A DNA stretch of 64,000 nucleotides from Pantoea sp. Cy-639 (GCF_011752525.1 NZ_VWXI01000007.1:124001-188000); one strand, 5' to 3'; shown: positions 37,543 to 49,271, counted from the first letter of the stretch. Notes: generated from the sequence alone by a model not told the origin. Numbers and translations: made by a program.

Positions 37543-40102
37543 CTCAAGCCCAAGGCTGGAATCGCTGAGCGAGTACCTGGCCCACCTCCCCCTGAGCGAC
37601 GAGCAGCGCGCGGAACTCGCCAACTGCTCCTCGTTCAGCGAGTTGCACCAACGTCTGGCGGCCCAACCGGCCGCCGGCACCACCGAGGCCGCCCAGGCCT
37701 CGGTGGGCGCCCGTCTTACCGTAGGCAGCGCCGCCGAGCTGGAGGAGGCCGAGATGCTCGGCGTCGACGCCGGCGGGCGGCTGTGCCTGAAGATCGCGCC
37801 ACCGATCAAGCGTACCAAGGTGGTGCCCGAGCCGTGGCGCACCAACATCCTGATCCGCATGTGGCGACGCATGACCGGTCGCACCAATGCCCCGCAGCCG
37901 CCCAAGCGCGAGCTGCCGCCGGCGCGTTGGCGCACGGTCGGTTCGATCCGCCGCTATATCCTGCTGACCCTGATGATTGGCCAGACCATCGTCGCCGGTT
38001 GGTACATGAAGGGCATCCTGCCATACCAGGGCTGGTCGTTCGTCGACCTCGACGAAATCCTCAGCCAGTCGTTGTGGGATACCGTGGTGCAGGTCTGGCC
38101 CTATGCCCTGCAAACCTCGATCCTGATTCTCTTCGGTATCCTGTTCTGCTGGGTGTCGGCGGGCTTCTGGACCGCGCTGATGGGTTTCCTCGAACTGCTC
38201 ACCGGGCGTGACAAGTACCGCATCTCCGGCAGCAGCGCGGGTAACGAGCCGATTCCCGCCGAGGCGCGCACCGCGCTGGTGATGCCGATCTGCAACGAAG
38301 ACGTGCCGCGGGTGTTCGCCGGCCTGCGCGCGACGTTCGAGTCGGTGGCCGCCAGCGGCAACCTCGACCGTTTCGACTTCTTCGTGCTCAGTGACACCAA
38401 CGACACCGACATCGCCGTGGCCGAGCAACAGGCCTGGCTCGACGTGTGCCGCGAGACCAAGGGCTTCGGCCGCATCTTCTACCGCCGCCGTCGGCGCCGG
38501 GTGAAGCGCAAGAGCGGCAACCTCGACGACTTCTGCCGTCGCTGGGGCGGCGACTACAAGTACATGGTCGTGCTCGACGCCGACAGCGTCATGAGCGGCG
38601 AGTGCCTGAGCAGCCTGGTGCGCCTGATGGAGGCCAACCCGGACGCAGGCATCATCCAGACCGGGCCCAAGGCCTCGGGCATGGATACCCTGTACGCACG
38701 CATGCAGCAGTTCGCCACCCGTGTATACGGCCCGCTGTTCACCGCCGGCCTGCACTTCTGGCAACTGGGCGAGTCGCACTACTGGGGCCACAACGCGATC
38801 ATCCGCATGAAGCCGTTCATCGAGCACTGTGCCCTGGCACCGTTGCCGGGCAAGGGCGCGTTCGCCGGGGCCATCCTTTCCCACGACTTCGTCGAAGCCG
38901 CGCTGATGCGCCGTGCCGGCTGGGGGGTGTGGATCGCCTACGACCTGCCGGGCAGCTATGAAGAGCTGCCGCCGAACCTGCTCGACGAGCTCAAGCGCGA
39001 CCGTCGCTGGTGCCACGGCAACTTGATGAACTTCCGCCTGTTCCTGGTCAAGGGCATGCATCCGGTACACCGCGCGGTGTTCCTCACCGGCGTGATGTCG
39101 TATCTGTCGGCGCCGCTGTGGTTCCTGTTCCTGGTGCTGTCGACCGCACTGCTGGCGACCAACACGTTGATGGAACCGCAGTACTTCATCGAGCCGTACC
39201 AGCTCTACCCGCTGTGGCCGCAGTGGCATCCGGAGAAGGCCGTGGCACTGTTCTCCACCACCATCGTGCTGCTGTTCCTGCCCAAGCTGCTCAGCGTCAT
39301 CCTGATCTGGGCCAAGGGCGCCACCGAGTTCGGCGGGCGGATCAAGGTCACCTTGTCGATGCTGATGGAGATGTTGTTCTCCATGCTGCTGGCACCGGTG
39401 CGGATGATCTTCCACACCCGTTTCGTGCTCGCCGCGTTCCTCGGCTGGGCCGCGACCTGGAACTCGCCGCAGCGTGATGACGACTCCACGCCATGGAGCG
39501 AAGCGGTGCGTCGCCACGGTCCGCAGACCCTGCTGGGTATCGCCTGGGCCGGTCTGGTGGCCTGGCTGAACCCGAGCTTCCTGTGGTGGCTGGCACCGAT
39601 CGTCGGCTCGCTGGTGCTGTCGATCCCGGTCTCGGTGATCTCCAGCCGCACGCGCCTGGGCCTGGCAGCCAAGGACGAGCAGTTGTTCCTGATCCCCGAG
39701 GAATACGCCACGCCGCAGGAGCTGCTGGCTACCGATCGCTACACCCACGAGAACCGCTGGCATGCCCTGCATGACGGTTTCGTGCGGGCGGTGGTCGACC
39801 CGCGACAGAACGCCCTGGCCTGCGCCATGGCCACCGCACGGCATGGCCAGGCGGCGCCGATCGAGGCCTTGCGCAGCGAGCGCGTGGCCAAGGCGCTGGA
39901 AGCCGGGCCGAAGGACCTGGACCTGGCGACCCGGCTGGCCCTGCTGAGCGACCCGGTGGCGTTGTCGCGTCTGCACGAGCGGGTCTGGGCCGAGCACAGC
40001 ACGGCATGGATCGATGTGTGGCGCGCCTCCATCGACAACGACCCACACTCGCCGCTGTTGCCGTTGCACCCGGAGAACGAGGCCCAGCCAGCCCTGGCTT
40101 GA
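37535..40102 (+). CDS. opgH: Glucan glucosyltransferase H (inner membrane)
   Basis: An 855-aa membrane glycosyltransferase (GT2) that polymerises the linear beta-1,2-glucan backbone from UDP-glucose and exports it. Two membrane helices lie before the catalytic loop (about 145-220); catalytic residues occur in VVLDADSVM and the RRWCHGN (QxxRW-type) motif; further membrane helices follow (about 510-720). The ATG at 37535 lies inside the opgG stop region, giving [15 protein letters not shown]. OpgG and OpgH work as a pair in osmoprotection, motility and virulence. Confidence 0.95.
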   Translation: MSNSSPRLESLSEYLAHLPLSDEQRAELANCSSFSELHQRLAAQPAAGTTEAAQASVGARLTVGSAAELEEAEMLGVDAGGRLCLKIAPPIKRTKVVPEPWRTNILIRMWRRMTGRTNAPQPPKRELPPARWRTVGSIRRYILLTLMIGQTIVAGWYMKGILPYQGWSFVDLDEILSQSLWDTVVQVWPYALQTSILILFGILFCWVSAGFWTALMGFLELLTGRDKYRISGSSAGNEPIPAEARTALVMPICNEDVPRVFAGLRATFESVAASGNLDRFDFFVLSDTNDTDIAVAEQQAWLDVCRETKGFGRIFYRRRRRRVKRKSGNLDDFCRRWGGDYKYMVVLDADSVMSGECLSSLVRLMEANPDAGIIQTGPKASGMDTLYARMQQFATRVYGPLFTAGLHFWQLGESHYWGHNAIIRMKPFIEHCALAPLPGKGAFAGAILSHDFVEAALMRRAGWGVWIAYDLPGSYEELPPNLLDELKRDRRWCHGNLMNFRLFLVKGMHPVHRAVFLTGVMSYLSAPLWFLFLVLSTALLATNTLMEPQYFIEPYQLYPLWPQWHPEKAVALFSTTIVLLFLPKLLSVILIWAKGATEFGGRIKVTLSMLMEMLFSMLLAPVRMIFHTRFVLAAFLGWAATWNSPQRDDDSTPWSEAVRRHGPQTLLGIAWAGLVAWLNPSFLWWLAPIVGSLVLSIPVSVISSRTRLGLAAKDEQLFLIPEEYATPQELLATDRYTHENRWHALHDGFVRAVVDPRQNALACAMATARHGQAAPIEALRSERVAKALEAGPKDLDLATRLALLSDPVALSRLHERVWAEHSTAWIDVWRASIDNDPHSPLLPLHPENEAQPALA

Positions 40103-40119
40103 GCCTGTTGCACCGATGA

Positions 40120-40184
40120 TCGCGGGGCAGGCCCGCTCCCACAATGTCCATGAGTGACGTGTGGGAGCGGGCCTGCCCCGCGAT
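40120..40184. repeat. REPIN after opgH, perfect 25-base arms
   Basis: ATCGCGGGGCAGGCCCGCTCCCACA (40120-40144) is exactly inverted at 40160-40184 with a 15-base loop. It likely terminates or protects the opgGH message. Confidence 0.9.
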
Positions 40185-40337
40185 TGTTTTCCCCTCATCG
40201 TTTTTTGGCCAACAAAGTCCCCCCCGGCTCTAGGTCCGGCGCTACGCATGCGTTAGCATCCCTTCCGACATTACGTCTCGGCCTGTAGGGCCGTGCCAAC
40301 AATAAAATCTGCGTAATTCTTGCTAGGGGATCTGGTG

Positions 40338-41138
40338 ATGATGAAGAAATACCTGTCGCGACTGCTGGTCGGCGCGACTGCCCTGATCGCGGTAACCGCC
40401 GCCCAGGCGGGTGCCATCGACGATGCCGTCAAGCGCGGCACCCTGCGTGTGGGCATGGACCCGACCTACATGCCATTCGAGATGACCAACAAGCGGGGCG
40501 AGATCATCGGCTTCGAAGTCGACATCCTCAAGGCCATGGCCAAGTCCATGGGCGTCAAGCTGGAGACCGTCTCCACCGCCTATGACGGCATCATCCCGGC
40601 CCTGCTCACCGACAAGTTCGACTTCATCGGCAGCGGCATGACCCTGACCCAGGAACGCAACCTGCGGCTGAACTTCAGCGAACCGTTCATCGTCGTCGGC
40701 CAGACCCTGCTGATCCGCAAGGAGTTGGCGGGTGAGATCAAGTCCTACAAGGACCTGAACAACGAGAAGTACCGCATCACCTCCAAACTGGGCACCACCG
40801 GCGAGATGGTTTCCAAGAAGCTGATCGGCAAGGCCAAGTACCACGGCTACGACAACGAGCAGGAAGCGGTGATGGACGTGGTCAATGGCAAGGCCGACGC
40901 CTTCGTCTACGACGCGCCCTACAACGTGGTGGCGGTGGAGAAGGCCGGTGCCGGCAAGCTGCTGTTCCTCGAGGAGCCCTTCACCTACGAGCCGCTGGCT
41001 TTCGGCCTGAAGAAAGGTGACTACGACAGCATCAACTTCATCAACAACTTCCTGCACCAGATCAGGCACGACGGGACCTACGATCGTATCCACGACAAGT
41101 GGTTCAAGAACAAGGACTGGCTGAAGGAAATGGAATAA
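40338..41138 (+). CDS. Polar amino-acid ABC transporter, substrate-binding protein
   Basis: A 266-aa periplasmic binding protein of the SBP_bac_3 family. A signal peptide (KKYLSRLLVGATALIAVTAAQAGA) precedes the mature domain, where GTLRVGMDPTYMPFEMTNKRGEIIGFEVDIL and FDFIGSGMTLTQERNL are classic motifs of glutamine/arginine/cystine-type binders. Two adjacent ATG codons (40338, 40341) follow AGGGGA; either could be used. The genes after it encode the matching permease and ATPase. The exact amino acid cannot be told from sequence. Confidence 0.9.
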   Translation: MMKKYLSRLLVGATALIAVTAAQAGAIDDAVKRGTLRVGMDPTYMPFEMTNKRGEIIGFEVDILKAMAKSMGVKLETVSTAYDGIIPALLTDKFDFIGSGMTLTQERNLRLNFSEPFIVVGQTLLIRKELAGEIKSYKDLNNEKYRITSKLGTTGEMVSKKLIGKAKYHGYDNEQEAVMDVVNGKADAFVYDAPYNVVAVEKAGAGKLLFLEEPFTYEPLAFGLKKGDYDSINFINNFLHQIRHDGTYDRIHDKWFKNKDWLKEME

Positions 41139-41295
41139 GGCCGGGCCACAAGCCCTGGCGCTGACCCTCCGCGCAAGGCTGGCCCCGGCCGATTCGCAGG
41201 ACAAGCCCGCTGCCACGGCAGGCTTGCCCTGCGGGGTGCCCTAGATGGGCGCCGAGGTGCCCCCTGCGCGTACCGCATTTACGGAAGTACCCCAC

Positions 41296-42258
41296 GTGAT
41301 CAAACACAAGAAAGCACTGTGGCCCTGGCATGGGCTGACCGCGCTGGTCCTGGTGGGCCTGGCGTTCAGCCTGTACCTGGCCACCTCGATGATTTCCTAC
41401 GAGTGGCGCTGGAACCGCGTTCCGCAATACTTCGCCTACAAGGCCGAGGAAACCCAGCGTGCCGCAAACTTCGGCAGCGTCGAGGAAATCGTGGTGTCCG
41501 GCGACAACGCCCGGGTCACCCTGAAGGATGACAGCGGCGATACCCAAGTCATCGAAGTCGCCAAGGACAGCCTGCAACTGGCCCGTGGCGACGATGTCGC
41601 CGAAGGCGACGCCATCGGCGTCACCCGCCACTGGGCCGCAGGGCCGCTGGCCTGGGGCCTGTGGACCACGCTGTGGATCTCGGTGATCTCTGGCGCCCTT
41701 GGCCTGGTGATCGGCCTGTTCGCCGGGCTTTGCCGGTTGTCCCACAATCCCACCCTGCGCGACCTGTCCACCGTCTACGTCGAACTGGTGCGCGGCACGC
41801 CGCTGCTGGTGCAGATCTTCATCTTCTACTTCTTCATCGGCACGGTGCTCAACCTGTCCCGCGAGTTCGCCGGGGTCGCGGCGCTGGCGCTGTTCACCGG
41901 CGCCTACGTGGCCGAGATCGTTCGCGCCGGCGTGCAGTCGATCGCCAAGGGCCAGAACGAGGCCGCGCGCTCGCTGGGCCTGACCGGCGGCCAGTCGATG
42001 CGCCACGTGATCCTGCCGCAGGCCTTCAAGCGCGTGCTGCCACCGCTGGCCGGGCAGTTCATCAGCCTGGTCAAGGACACCTCGCTGGTGTCGGTGATCG
42101 CCATCACCGAACTGACCAAGAGCGGCCGCGAAGCCATCACCACCTCGTTCTCGACCTTCGAGATCTGGTTCTGCGTGGCGGGCCTCTACCTGCTGATCAA
42201 CCTGCCGCTGTCGCACATCGCCAGCCGGCTCGAGCGGAGGCTTGCGCAAAGTGATTGA
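41296..42258 (+). CDS. Polar amino-acid ABC transporter, permease
   Basis: A 320-aa inner-membrane permease of the HisMQ type. An N-terminal membrane helix and an inserted soluble segment (about 30-120, with [14 protein letters not shown]) precede the usual five-helix core. The core has the EAA loop [23 protein letters not shown]. The extra N-terminal part makes it longer than simple HisM proteins, and no second permease is present, so it probably acts as a homodimer. The GTG at 41296 follows GGAAG; a longer frame from 41245 starts inside REP-like sequence. It overlaps the ATPase gene by 8 bases. Confidence 0.9.
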   Translation: MIKHKKALWPWHGLTALVLVGLAFSLYLATSMISYEWRWNRVPQYFAYKAEETQRAANFGSVEEIVVSGDNARVTLKDDSGDTQVIEVAKDSLQLARGDDVAEGDAIGVTRHWAAGPLAWGLWTTLWISVISGALGLVIGLFAGLCRLSHNPTLRDLSTVYVELVRGTPLLVQIFIFYFFIGTVLNLSREFAGVAALALFTGAYVAEIVRAGVQSIAKGQNEAARSLGLTGGQSMRHVILPQAFKRVLPPLAGQFISLVKDTSLVSVIAITELTKSGREAITTSFSTFEIWFCVAGLYLLINLPLSHIASRLERRLAQSD

Positions 42259-42985
42259 AGTCCGTGACCTGCTGAAAGTCTTCGACACCCGGGGCATGGT
42301 GGTGCGCGCGGTGGACAACGTCACCACCCAGGTCGCCAAGGGCGAAGTGGTGGTGGTGCTCGGCCCGTCGGGCTCGGGCAAGTCGACCTTCCTGCGCTGC
42401 CTCAACGGCCTGGAGCATTTCGACGAAGGCCATGTGTCCATCGACGGCTTGCGCCTGGACGACCCCAAGACCGATATCAACGCCTACCGCCGTGAAGTCG
42501 GCATGGTGTTCCAGCACTTCAACCTGTTTGCGCACATGACCGTGCTGGAGAACCTGTGCCTGGCACAGAAGGTGGTGCGCAAGCGTGGCAAGGCCGAGCG
42601 CGAAGCCAAGGCGCTGGCGTTGCTGGAGAAGGTCGGTATCGCGCAGAAGGCCAACGAGTACCCCTCGCGGCTGTCCGGTGGCCAGCAGCAGCGGGTGGCG
42701 ATCGCCCGCGCCCTGGCCATGGAGCCGAAGGTGATGCTGTTCGACGAGCCGACCTCGGCGCTCGATCCGGAGATGGTCGGCGAAGTGCTGGATGTGATGA
42801 AGACCCTGGCCCAGGAAGGCATGACCATGGTCTGTGTCACCCACGAGATGGGCTTTGCCCGGGAAGTCGCCGACCGTGTGCTGTTCTTCGACCACGGCAA
42901 GCTGCTGGAGGATTCACCGCCGCAGCAGTTCTTCGCTGCTCCCCAGGACCCACGGGCCCAGGCGTTCCTGCGCCAGGTACTGTGA
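42251..42985 (+). CDS. Polar amino-acid ABC transporter, ATPase
   Basis: A 244-aa ABC ATPase. Walker [11 protein letters not shown] loop [13 protein letters not shown], signature LSGGQQQR, Walker [14 protein letters not shown] and the switch His in VTHEMGFA are all present. The GTG at 42251 ([13 protein letters not shown]) is 10 bases after GGAGG, so it is preferred over a TTG at 42242 that would be too close to the ribosome site. Third gene of the transporter operon. Confidence 0.93.
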   Translation: MIEVRDLLKVFDTRGMVVRAVDNVTTQVAKGEVVVVLGPSGSGKSTFLRCLNGLEHFDEGHVSIDGLRLDDPKTDINAYRREVGMVFQHFNLFAHMTVLENLCLAQKVVRKRGKAEREAKALALLEKVGIAQKANEYPSRLSGGQQQRVAIARALAMEPKVMLFDEPTSALDPEMVGEVLDVMKTLAQEGMTMVCVTHEMGFAREVADRVLFFDHGKLLEDSPPQQFFAAPQDPRAQAFLRQVL

Positions 42986-42992
42986 GCGAAGA

Positions 42993-43031
42993 CGAGCCCG
43001 CGCCTATGCCATCGTCATAGGCGCGGGCTCG
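42993..43031. terminator. Bidirectional hairpin between transporter and chemoreceptor genes
   Basis: CGAGCCCGCGCCTATG (42993-43008) and CATAGGCGCGGGCTCG (43016-43031) are perfect 16-base arms with a 7-base loop. The genes on either side converge here, so it probably stops both. Confidence 0.75.
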
Positions 43032-43035
43032 CCCC

Positions 43036-44964
43036 TCAAAGACTGAACCTTCCCACCATCCCCCGCAGTTGCTGCCCCAGCGCTTCCAGCTCGCTACTCG
43101 ATGCAGCGGTCTGCTCGCTGGCTTCGCTGGTCCGGTCCGAAACATCGCGGACATTGATCACACTGCGATTGATCTGCTCGGCCACCACGCTCTGTTGCTC
43201 GCTGGCCGTGGCGATCTGCTGGTTCATGCCCTGGATGGTCGACACCGTCTGGGTGATCTGGCCGAGCGCGTCGCCCGCCTTGCGGCTGAGTTCGACGCTT
43301 TGCTCGGTCAGGCGCTTGCTGTTGTCCAGCAGGCCGGTGACTTCGTCGGTCCCCCGGTGCAGGCTGTCGATCAGTTGCTCGATTTCCTCGGTTGACTGCT
43401 GGGTACGCTGGGCCAGACCACGCACTTCGTCGGCCACCACGGCGAAACCACGGCCGGCCTCACCCGCCCGCGCCGCCTCGATGGCCGCATTGAGCGCCAG
43501 CAGGTTGGTCTGTTCGGAAACCGACTTGATCACATCGAGAATCGAGCCGATACGCTGGCTTTCGCCAGACAAGTGGCCCATCGCGTCAAGGCAGTGATCC
43601 ATCTGGCTGGCCAACTGTTCGATACGGGCGATGGCTTCGGCCACCACCTGGTCGCCCAGTTGTGCCTGGTTGTCCGCAGCGGTCGCCGCCACCGAAGCCT
43701 GCTCGGCGTTCTGCGCCACCTCTTGTACCGTCGCGCTCATCTGGTTCATCGCGGTGGCCACCTGGTCGGTCTCCTCGCGCTGCTGGCTGATGCGTTCACG
43801 GGTGTCGATGCTCGAAGTGGCCAGTTGCGCCGCAGACTTCGACAGGTGCCCGACGCCCTCGTCGATGCCGCCAAGCAGCTCGCGCAGGCTCAGGGTCATC
43901 TCGCGCATGCTGTTCTGCAGCTCGCCCATTTCCACCGAGTCGACCTGGCTGAGGTCGCCACGGGCGATGCGCGTGGCCTGCGTCAGCACCTGCTGCAAGG
44001 GGGCGGTGATCTGTCGGGTGATCAGCCAGCCGGCGAGCACCCCGACCAGTAGCGCCAACACAGCAACGCTGGTGAGCAGCGAGCGGGCGGCTACCGCTTC
44101 GCTGTCGCGCTGTTCGATCTTGCGGGCGCCCAGTTCAAGGCTGGCGGCGCGCAGTTCCTCGCCCATCTTCTCCATGTTGTCCTGCAGTTGCTCGACCTCC
44201 AGTGCCGCCTTTCGATAGCGCAGCAGGCTTTCCCGGTAGCGACCGAGCTCGCCCTCGGGCCGCTCCATCAGTGCGCGTGGCAGGCTCAGCGGCGCGATCG
44301 CGCGCAACAGCTGACCCAGACTGGTATCCGCAGCGTCCAGTGCCGTGTCGCCCACCTTGGCGAAATCATCCCGAGGGCCGAAGTAGGCCGGCACCTGGCT
44401 CTGCTGGTTGGCGGACTCGATATGGCGGCTGAGGGTGTCCATCAAGCCGACCACATTGCCTTGCTGACCGTCGCCGGGCATTTTCAGTAGCGCTTGGGTC
44501 TGCAACTCGTCGATGACTTTCTCCAGCGTGGCCGCCTGTTCGCGCATGGCGGTGCGCAGCCCTTCGCGACTGTCGACGGTGCGCTGCAAGGTGGCGAAGT
44601 CTTCTTGCAGGCGCTGGAGCAGTTGCAGTTTCTGCTCCAGCGTCTGGCGCGATTCGTCCACCCTGCTGCGCTGCAGCAGCAGGTTCAGACGGCTCTGCAA
44701 CTGGTCGAGGATGCGACCGATACGGCTCTTGCTGGTGTCGTCGTTGAGGACCCGATAGGTGATGCGTTCGGCGCGAAGGTCCTTGGTCAGGTCGTTGATC
44801 GCCCCTATTTCGCTGAGTTGTTCCGAGCGAGTGATGGCGCCATCGAGGGCACGCCAGCCGCTAATGGTGGTGGCCAGTGTGAGCAGCAGTACCACGGCGA
44901 ACCCGAGGGCGAGCTTGCGCCCGACCTTGAGGTTGCCGAGCATGCGGTCTAGGTAGCCGAACAT
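43036..44964 (-). CDS. Methyl-accepting chemotaxis protein with HBM-type sensor domain
   Basis: A 642-aa transmembrane chemoreceptor. TM1 is at about 14-34, then a helical periplasmic domain of about 260 residues whose length fits the helical bimodular (HBM) type. TM2 ([21 protein letters not shown]) and HAMP follow, then a cytoplasmic coiled coil with the signalling tip [32 protein letters not shown]. The ATG at 44964 ([18 protein letters not shown]) fits family starts; the longer frame to 45060 runs into the promoter. Position matches the P. putida KT2440 chemoreceptor next to mcpQ. Ligand unknown. Confidence 0.9.
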   Translation of the reverse strand: MFGYLDRMLGNLKVGRKLALGFAVVLLLTLATTISGWRALDGAITRSEQLSEIGAINDLTKDLRAERITYRVLNDDTSKSRIGRILDQLQSRLNLLLQRSRVDESRQTLEQKLQLLQRLQEDFATLQRTVDSREGLRTAMREQAATLEKVIDELQTQALLKMPGDGQQGNVVGLMDTLSRHIESANQQSQVPAYFGPRDDFAKVGDTALDAADTSLGQLLRAIAPLSLPRALMERPEGELGRYRESLLRYRKAALEVEQLQDNMEKMGEELRAASLELGARKIEQRDSEAVAARSLLTSVAVLALLVGVLAGWLITRQITAPLQQVLTQATRIARGDLSQVDSVEMGELQNSMREMTLSLRELLGGIDEGVGHLSKSAAQLATSSIDTRERISQQREETDQVATAMNQMSATVQEVAQNAEQASVAATAADNQAQLGDQVVAEAIARIEQLASQMDHCLDAMGHLSGESQRIGSILDVIKSVSEQTNLLALNAAIEAARAGEAGRGFAVVADEVRGLAQRTQQSTEEIEQLIDSLHRGTDEVTGLLDNSKRLTEQSVELSRKAGDALGQITQTVSTIQGMNQQIATASEQQSVVAEQINRSVINVRDVSDRTSEASEQTAASSSELEALGQQLRGMVGRFSL

Positions 44965-45025
44965 GGCAGGTCTCCGTGCAGATGAACAAAGGCCATGGCG
45001 GCAAATTGCCGGCATGGCCTGTCGA

Positions 45026-45053
45026 TCATCGGCGCAGAGTGCGTGGGACGTGA
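45026..45053 (-). promoter_or_regulatory. Candidate FliA (sigma28) promoter, first chemoreceptor
   Basis: The minus strand has TCACG, 15 bases, then GCCGATGA, close to TCAAG-N14/15-GCCGATA. It lies about 60 bases before the ATG. Confidence 0.55.
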
Positions 45054-45112
45054 CCTGCAAATCGCGTAGGAAAATTCCTTGCGAATTGAAGGGCTACCGC
45101 TGCCCTTGCGCG

Positions 45113-47029
45113 TTAAAGCCTGAACCGCCCCACCAGTTGCTGCAGGTGCGTGCCCAGGCGTGCCAGTTCGACGCTGGAGCTGGCGGTTTCCTCGCTGGCG
45201 GCCGAAGTCTGGTCGGAAATGTCGCGCACGTTCATCACACTGCGGTTGATCTCCTCGGCCACCGCGCTTTGTTGCTCGGCAGCGGTGGCGATCTGCTGGT
45301 TCATCGCCTGGATCGACGACACCGTGCGGGTGATGGTATCGAGCGATCCGCCAGCACGGCGGGTCAGTTCGACACTGCTGTCGGTCAGCGCTCGGCTGCT
45401 GTCCATGACATTGGCCACATGCTCGGTGCCATTCTGCAGGCTGGCGATCAGTTCCTCGATTTCCTCGGTCGACTGCTGGGTGCGCTGGGCCAGGCTGCGA
45501 ACCTCGTCGGCGACCACGGCGAAGCCGCGTCCGGCTTCGCCGGCGCGGGCGGCTTCGATAGCGGCGTTGAGCGCCAGCAGGTTGGTCTGCTGGGCCACCG
45601 ACTTGATCACGTCGAGCACGCTGCCGATCTTGTCGCTCTCGGTCTTGAGCTGGTTCATCGCTTCGCTGGAGTTCACCACTTCGTTGGCCAGGCGTTCGAT
45701 CTGGGCGATGGCCTCGCCAACTACCCTGTCGCCCTCGCGGGCCTGCTGGTCGGCCATCAGCGCGGCCTCCGAGGCCTGTTCGGCATTGCGCGCCACTTCC
45801 TGCACCGTGGCGGCCATCTCGTTCATGGCAGTGGCGACCTGGTCGGTCTCGACCTTCTGGTTGTTGACGCCATTGCTGGTCTGTTCGGTCACCGCCGACA
45901 GCTCCTCGGCGGCGCTGGCGATCTGCGTGACGCCGTCGCCGATGCCGCCGATCAGCTCGCGCAGGCTCTGGGTCATGCGCTGCATGCTGGCCTGCAACTG
46001 GCCCAGTTCGTCGCGGCGGTCGGTCTTGAGGTCCTGGCGCAGATCGCCGCTGGCGACGCGTTCGGCCGCCGCCAGGGTCTGGCGCAGCGGCACGGTGATC
46101 TGCCGGGTGATGGCAAGGGCGGCCAGTACCCCCAGCAGCAGGGCCAGGCCGGTAGCACCGGCGAGCAGGCTCTTGGCCTGACGGGTGCCCTGGTCGCGGA
46201 CCTGGGTTTGCGATTCGCTCATCTGCAGGCTGGTATCGAGCAGGACGGTGCCTTGGGCCGCCATCTGGGCGAGGGCCTGCTCGCTGGCGGTCTGGGCGTT
46301 GCCCACCTGGATCACCGCGTCGCGATAGGCGGCCAGCGCACTGGCGGCGGCTTCGAGGCTGGCGGCATGCTCGGCAGGGACCTTGGCTGGCAGGGCCCTG
46401 AGGACTGGCAGGGCCTGGTCGATGGCGGCCAGCGCGGTCTGTTGGAATTCGGCACGGCCACTGTAGGTATAGCCGCGGACCTGGAAGCGAGCCTGCTGCA
46501 ACTGGGCGCTGACCTCTACCGCTTCCTGGTACTGGTGGATATCGCCGCCCTGCAGCAGGCGCTGCTGGACCGTGCCGATCAGTTCGCTGGCCTTGTCGGC
46601 GCTGTCGCCGAGCACCTGGCGGCTGGCGCTGCGCCGTTGGTCGGCTTGCTTGAGGTCGTTGAAGGCTTGCTGGTATTGGCGTACCGCCTCGCGCTGCTGC
46701 TCCAGGCGTTGGCGATCGGCCGGCAGCTCGATCTGGTCGAGCATGAACTGGACCTGGCGCTCGAGGTTGGCCAGGGCCTTCTCCAGCTCTGCCACGCTCG
46801 CCTGGTCGCGGTTGCGCTCGTAGTGCTGGCGGGCGATGCGCAGGTCCTGGGTGTACTGGTGGATCACCGAGATGTTGCCGAGCTTGTCGCCACGGTCGGT
46901 CACGCTGTCGAGGCCGATCCAGCCCGTGAAGGTGATGGCCAGGGTGAGCAACAGCACCAGGCCGAAACCGATCCCCAACTTACGATTGACGCTCACATTC
47001 CCCAGTGATTGGGCAAACCATCGGTACAT
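45113..47029 (-). CDS. Methyl-accepting chemotaxis protein, HBM-type, McpQ/McpS-like
   Basis: A 638-aa chemoreceptor with the same layout: TM1 at about 16-36, periplasmic helical domain of about 260 residues ([27 protein letters not shown] at its start), TM2, HAMP and signalling domain with [19 protein letters not shown]. Length and the start of the sensor domain fit McpS/McpQ, which sense TCA-cycle acids; by neighbourhood it matches McpQ, a citrate receptor. This ligand assignment is inference. The ATG at 47029 gives [12 protein letters not shown] flagellar promoter lies upstream. Confidence 0.9.
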   Translation of the reverse strand: MYRWFAQSLGNVSVNRKLGIGFGLVLLLTLAITFTGWIGLDSVTDRGDKLGNISVIHQYTQDLRIARQHYERNRDQASVAELEKALANLERQVQFMLDQIELPADRQRLEQQREAVRQYQQAFNDLKQADQRRSASRQVLGDSADKASELIGTVQQRLLQGGDIHQYQEAVEVSAQLQQARFQVRGYTYSGRAEFQQTALAAIDQALPVLRALPAKVPAEHAASLEAAASALAAYRDAVIQVGNAQTASEQALAQMAAQGTVLLDTSLQMSESQTQVRDQGTRQAKSLLAGATGLALLLGVLAALAITRQITVPLRQTLAAAERVASGDLRQDLKTDRRDELGQLQASMQRMTQSLRELIGGIGDGVTQIASAAEELSAVTEQTSNGVNNQKVETDQVATAMNEMAATVQEVARNAEQASEAALMADQQAREGDRVVGEAIAQIERLANEVVNSSEAMNQLKTESDKIGSVLDVIKSVAQQTNLLALNAAIEAARAGEAGRGFAVVADEVRSLAQRTQQSTEEIEELIASLQNGTEHVANVMDSSRALTDSSVELTRRAGGSLDTITRTVSSIQAMNQQIATAAEQQSAVAEEINRSVMNVRDISDQTSAASEETASSSVELARLGTHLQQLVGRFRL

Positions 47030-47080
47030 GTCGACTCCCCCGGCGATTGGCAGTGCAAATTGTTGTTTTGTTGCACAGGC

Positions 47081-47106
47081 CATCGGCTTGCGCCAGGGAA
47101 ACTTGA
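47081..47106 (-). promoter_or_regulatory. FliA (sigma28) promoter, second chemoreceptor
   Basis: The minus strand reads TCAAG, 14 bases, GCCGATG, matching the Pseudomonas FliA consensus TCAAG-N14-GCCGATA with one change. It lies about 50 bases before the ATG and ties expression to the motility programme. Confidence 0.75.
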
Positions 47107-47128
47107 TGAGACAGCTCTGACCGAGCTG

Positions 47129-47836
47129 TCAGAAAATTCGCGAGAGCAGTGCGGTCACTGCCGTTTCCACCCGCAGGATGCGCTCGCCCAGTTGCACGGG
47201 GGCCAGTCCAGCCTTGCCCAGCAACTCGACCTCGTAGGGGATCCAGCCGCCCTCCGGGCCAATGGCCAGGGTGACCGGGCCCTCGACCGCCCGTGGGCAG
47301 GCTGGGTAGGGGCCCGGATGGGCGACAAGGCCCAGGCTGCCTTGGGCGATGGCTGGCAGACGATCCTCGACGAAAGGCTTGAAGCGCTTTTCGATGATCA
47401 CCTCCGGCAAGACGGTGTCACGGGCCTGCTCCAGGCCCAGGATCAGGTTCTCGCGGATGCTCTCGGGGGAGAGGAACGGGGTCTGCCAGAAGCTCTTCTC
47501 GACCTTGTAGCTGTTGACCAGGACCAGGCGTGGCACGCCCAGGGTGGCGACTGTCTGGAACAGGCGGCGCAGCATCTTCGGCCGCGGCACGGCCAGCACC
47601 AGGGTGAGTGGCAGCTTGGCCGGCGGCGTCTGGTCGAAGATTACCCGCAACTCGGCCTCATGGCCGGCGAGGCGCAGCACCTCGGCCTTGCCCATCAGGC
47701 CATTGATACGCCCCACGCGCAGGTTGTCGCCTACCGCGACGCGGTGGATGTCCTGCATGTGGATGAAACGGCGGTCGGAAAGGACGACACGGTCGGCCGA
47801 CACGAAGTCGGCCTCTTCGAGGAGCAACAGGTTCAC
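47129..47836 (-). CDS. rsmE: 16S rRNA (uracil(1498)-N3)-methyltransferase RsmE
   Basis: A 235-aa SPOUT methyltransferase modifying U1498 of 16S rRNA. An N-terminal PUA-like domain ([20 protein letters not shown]) precedes the knot domain with [23 protein letters not shown], the SAM loop [16 protein letters not shown] and [16 protein letters not shown]. The GTG at 47836 ([13 protein letters not shown]) overlaps the tatC stop by 4 bases; the longer frame to 48076 lies inside tatC. It is likely translated together with tatABC. Confidence 0.95.
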   Translation of the reverse strand: MNLLLLEEADFVSADRVVLSDRRFIHMQDIHRVAVGDNLRVGRINGLMGKAEVLRLAGHEAELRVIFDQTPPAKLPLTLVLAVPRPKMLRRLFQTVATLGVPRLVLVNSYKVEKSFWQTPFLSPESIRENLILGLEQARDTVLPEVIIEKRFKPFVEDRLPAIAQGSLGLVAHPGPYPACPRAVEGPVTLAIGPEGGWIPYEVELLGKAGLAPVQLGERILRVETAVTALLSRIF

Positions 47837-48624
47837 GGTTGGGTCGCAGGTGGTTGGTCGTTGTGATCGTTTTCGGCGTCTTCGTCGACATGGCCGCGCT
47901 TGCGGATCAGGCTGCCGCAGAGCACGCCGACCTCGAACAGCATCCACATCGGCACTGCCAGCAGGGTCTGGGAGAAGATGTCTGGCGGAGTGAGGATCAT
48001 GCCGACCACGAAGCAGCCGATGATCACATAGGGGCGGACCTTCTTCAGGTACTTCACGTCGACCACGCCGATCCACACCAGCAGCACCACCGCGACGGGG
48101 ATCTCGAAGGCGACGCCGAAGGCGAAGAACAGGGTCATGACGAAGTCCAGGTAGCTGGAAATGTCCGTCATCATCGACACGCCTTCGGGCGTGGCGCTGG
48201 CGAAGAAGCCGAAGATCAGCGGGAACACCAGGAAGTAGGCGAAGGCCATGCCGGCGTAGAACAGGATGATGCTCGACACCAGTAGCGGGATGGCGATGCG
48301 CTTCTCATGGCGATACAGGCCAGGGGCGATGAAGCCCCAGATCTGCTGGAGGATGAACGGGATGGCCAGGAACAGCGAGACGATCATGGTCAGCTTGAAT
48401 GGCGTCAGGAACGGCGAGGCCACATCGGTGGCGATCATCGTCGCATTGGCCGGCAAGTGGGCGCGCAGGGGGGCCGAGACCAGGGTGTAGATCTGCTGGG
48501 CGAACGAGAACAGCCCGGCGAAGATCAGGAAGATGGCGGCGACGCAGCGCAGCAGTCGGGTGCGCAGCTCGGTCAGGTGCGAGACCAGCGGCATCGGCTG
48601 GTCATGTTCCGGGTTTTCGCTCAT
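47833..48624 (-). CDS. tatC: Twin-arginine translocase subunit TatC
   Basis: A 263-aa six-helix membrane protein, the receptor for twin-arginine signal peptides, which exports folded proteins with TatA and TatB. Family landmarks are [17 protein letters not shown] at the start (with the key Glu), [29 protein letters not shown] near the end, and six hydrophobic spans. It overlaps tatB by 4 bases and rsmE by 4 bases. Confidence 0.96.
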   Translation of the reverse strand: MSENPEHDQPMPLVSHLTELRTRLLRCVAAIFLIFAGLFSFAQQIYTLVSAPLRAHLPANATMIATDVASPFLTPFKLTMIVSLFLAIPFILQQIWGFIAPGLYRHEKRIAIPLLVSSIILFYAGMAFAYFLVFPLIFGFFASATPEGVSMMTDISSYLDFVMTLFFAFGVAFEIPVAVVLLVWIGVVDVKYLKKVRPYVIIGCFVVGMILTPPDIFSQTLLAVPMWMLFEVGVLCGSLIRKRGHVDEDAENDHNDQPPATQP

Positions 48625-48995
48625 GGGGCTCGGGGCGGTTGTGGCGGCTCGGAGGGCGGCGTCGTGTTCGGCGCTGCGGGCGTTTCGCCGACAGGGGCGG
48701 GTGGCGCCTGTTCGACAGGTTGGCTGGCCGACGGCGGTGCGGGCGGCATCTGCGGATTGAGGATGCGCTTGGCTTCCTGTTCCATCTGCAGGATGTGCTC
48801 GTTATGCAGTTGGCGACGGATATCGTCGGCGCCGATCTCGCGCTCGACCTCGTTCTTGATGGCGTTGAAGCTGCGCTTGAGGCGGCCGATCCACAGGCCG
48901 GCAGTGCGCGCGGCACCGGGCAGGCGCTCGGGACCGAGCACCAGCAGGGCGACCAGGCCGACGAGCAGCAGCTCGCTGAAGCTGATGCCGAACAT
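48621..48995 (-). CDS. tatB: Twin-arginine translocase subunit TatB
   Basis: A 124-aa single-span membrane protein that forms the Tat substrate receptor with Tat[27 protein letters not shown] (Glu in helix, Gly-Pro hinge) is followed by an amphipathic helix and a long Pro/Ala-rich tail. The tail is typical of Pseudomonas TatB and probably disordered. Confidence 0.95.
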   Translation of the reverse strand: MFGISFSELLLVGLVALLVLGPERLPGAARTAGLWIGRLKRSFNAIKNEVEREIGADDIRRQLHNEHILQMEQEAKRILNPQMPPAPPSASQPVEQAPPAPVGETPAAPNTTPPSEPPQPPRAP

Positions 48996-48998
48996 GGG

Positions 48999-49271
48999 TC
49001 AGTCTTTCCGCTGCGGCTCTTGGACCGGCTGGGCCTGGCCCTCGATGGTGTGGCCCTGGCTCTGCTGTGGCGCGTTCTGCACCGGCGGCACCGGCTGGGC
49101 GGGCGGCGGGGTTTGCTCGGTCGACTTGTTCTCTTCCTCGCTCATAGCCTTGCGAAAGCCCTTGATCGACTCGCCCAGGTCGCTGCCGAAGTTCTTCAGT
49201 TTCTTGGTGCCGAACACCAGTACCACGACGACCAGCAGGACGATCCAGTGTTTCCAGTCAAAAATGCCCAT
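48999..49271 (-). CDS. tatA: Twin-arginine translocase subunit TatA
   Basis: A 90-aa pore-forming Tat component. [43 protein letters not shown] shows the short membrane helix, Phe-Gly hinge and amphipathic helix; the tail is Pro/Gln-rich. The ATG at 49271 follows AGGAGT; the longer frame to 49424 is promoter sequence. It leads the tatABC-rsmE operon; a 158-base gap with a half REP separates it from hisE. Confidence 0.95.
   Translation of the reverse strand: MGIFDWKHWIVLLVVVVLVFGTKKLKNFGSDLGESIKGFRKAMSEEENKSTEQTPPPAQPVPPVQNAPQQSQGHTIEGQAQPVQEPQRKD

Noticed and set aside
40285..40320. GTGCCA block upstream of the amino-acid ABC operon as a minus-strand sigma54 site
   Set aside because: It points the wrong way and lacks the -12 GC at the correct distance.
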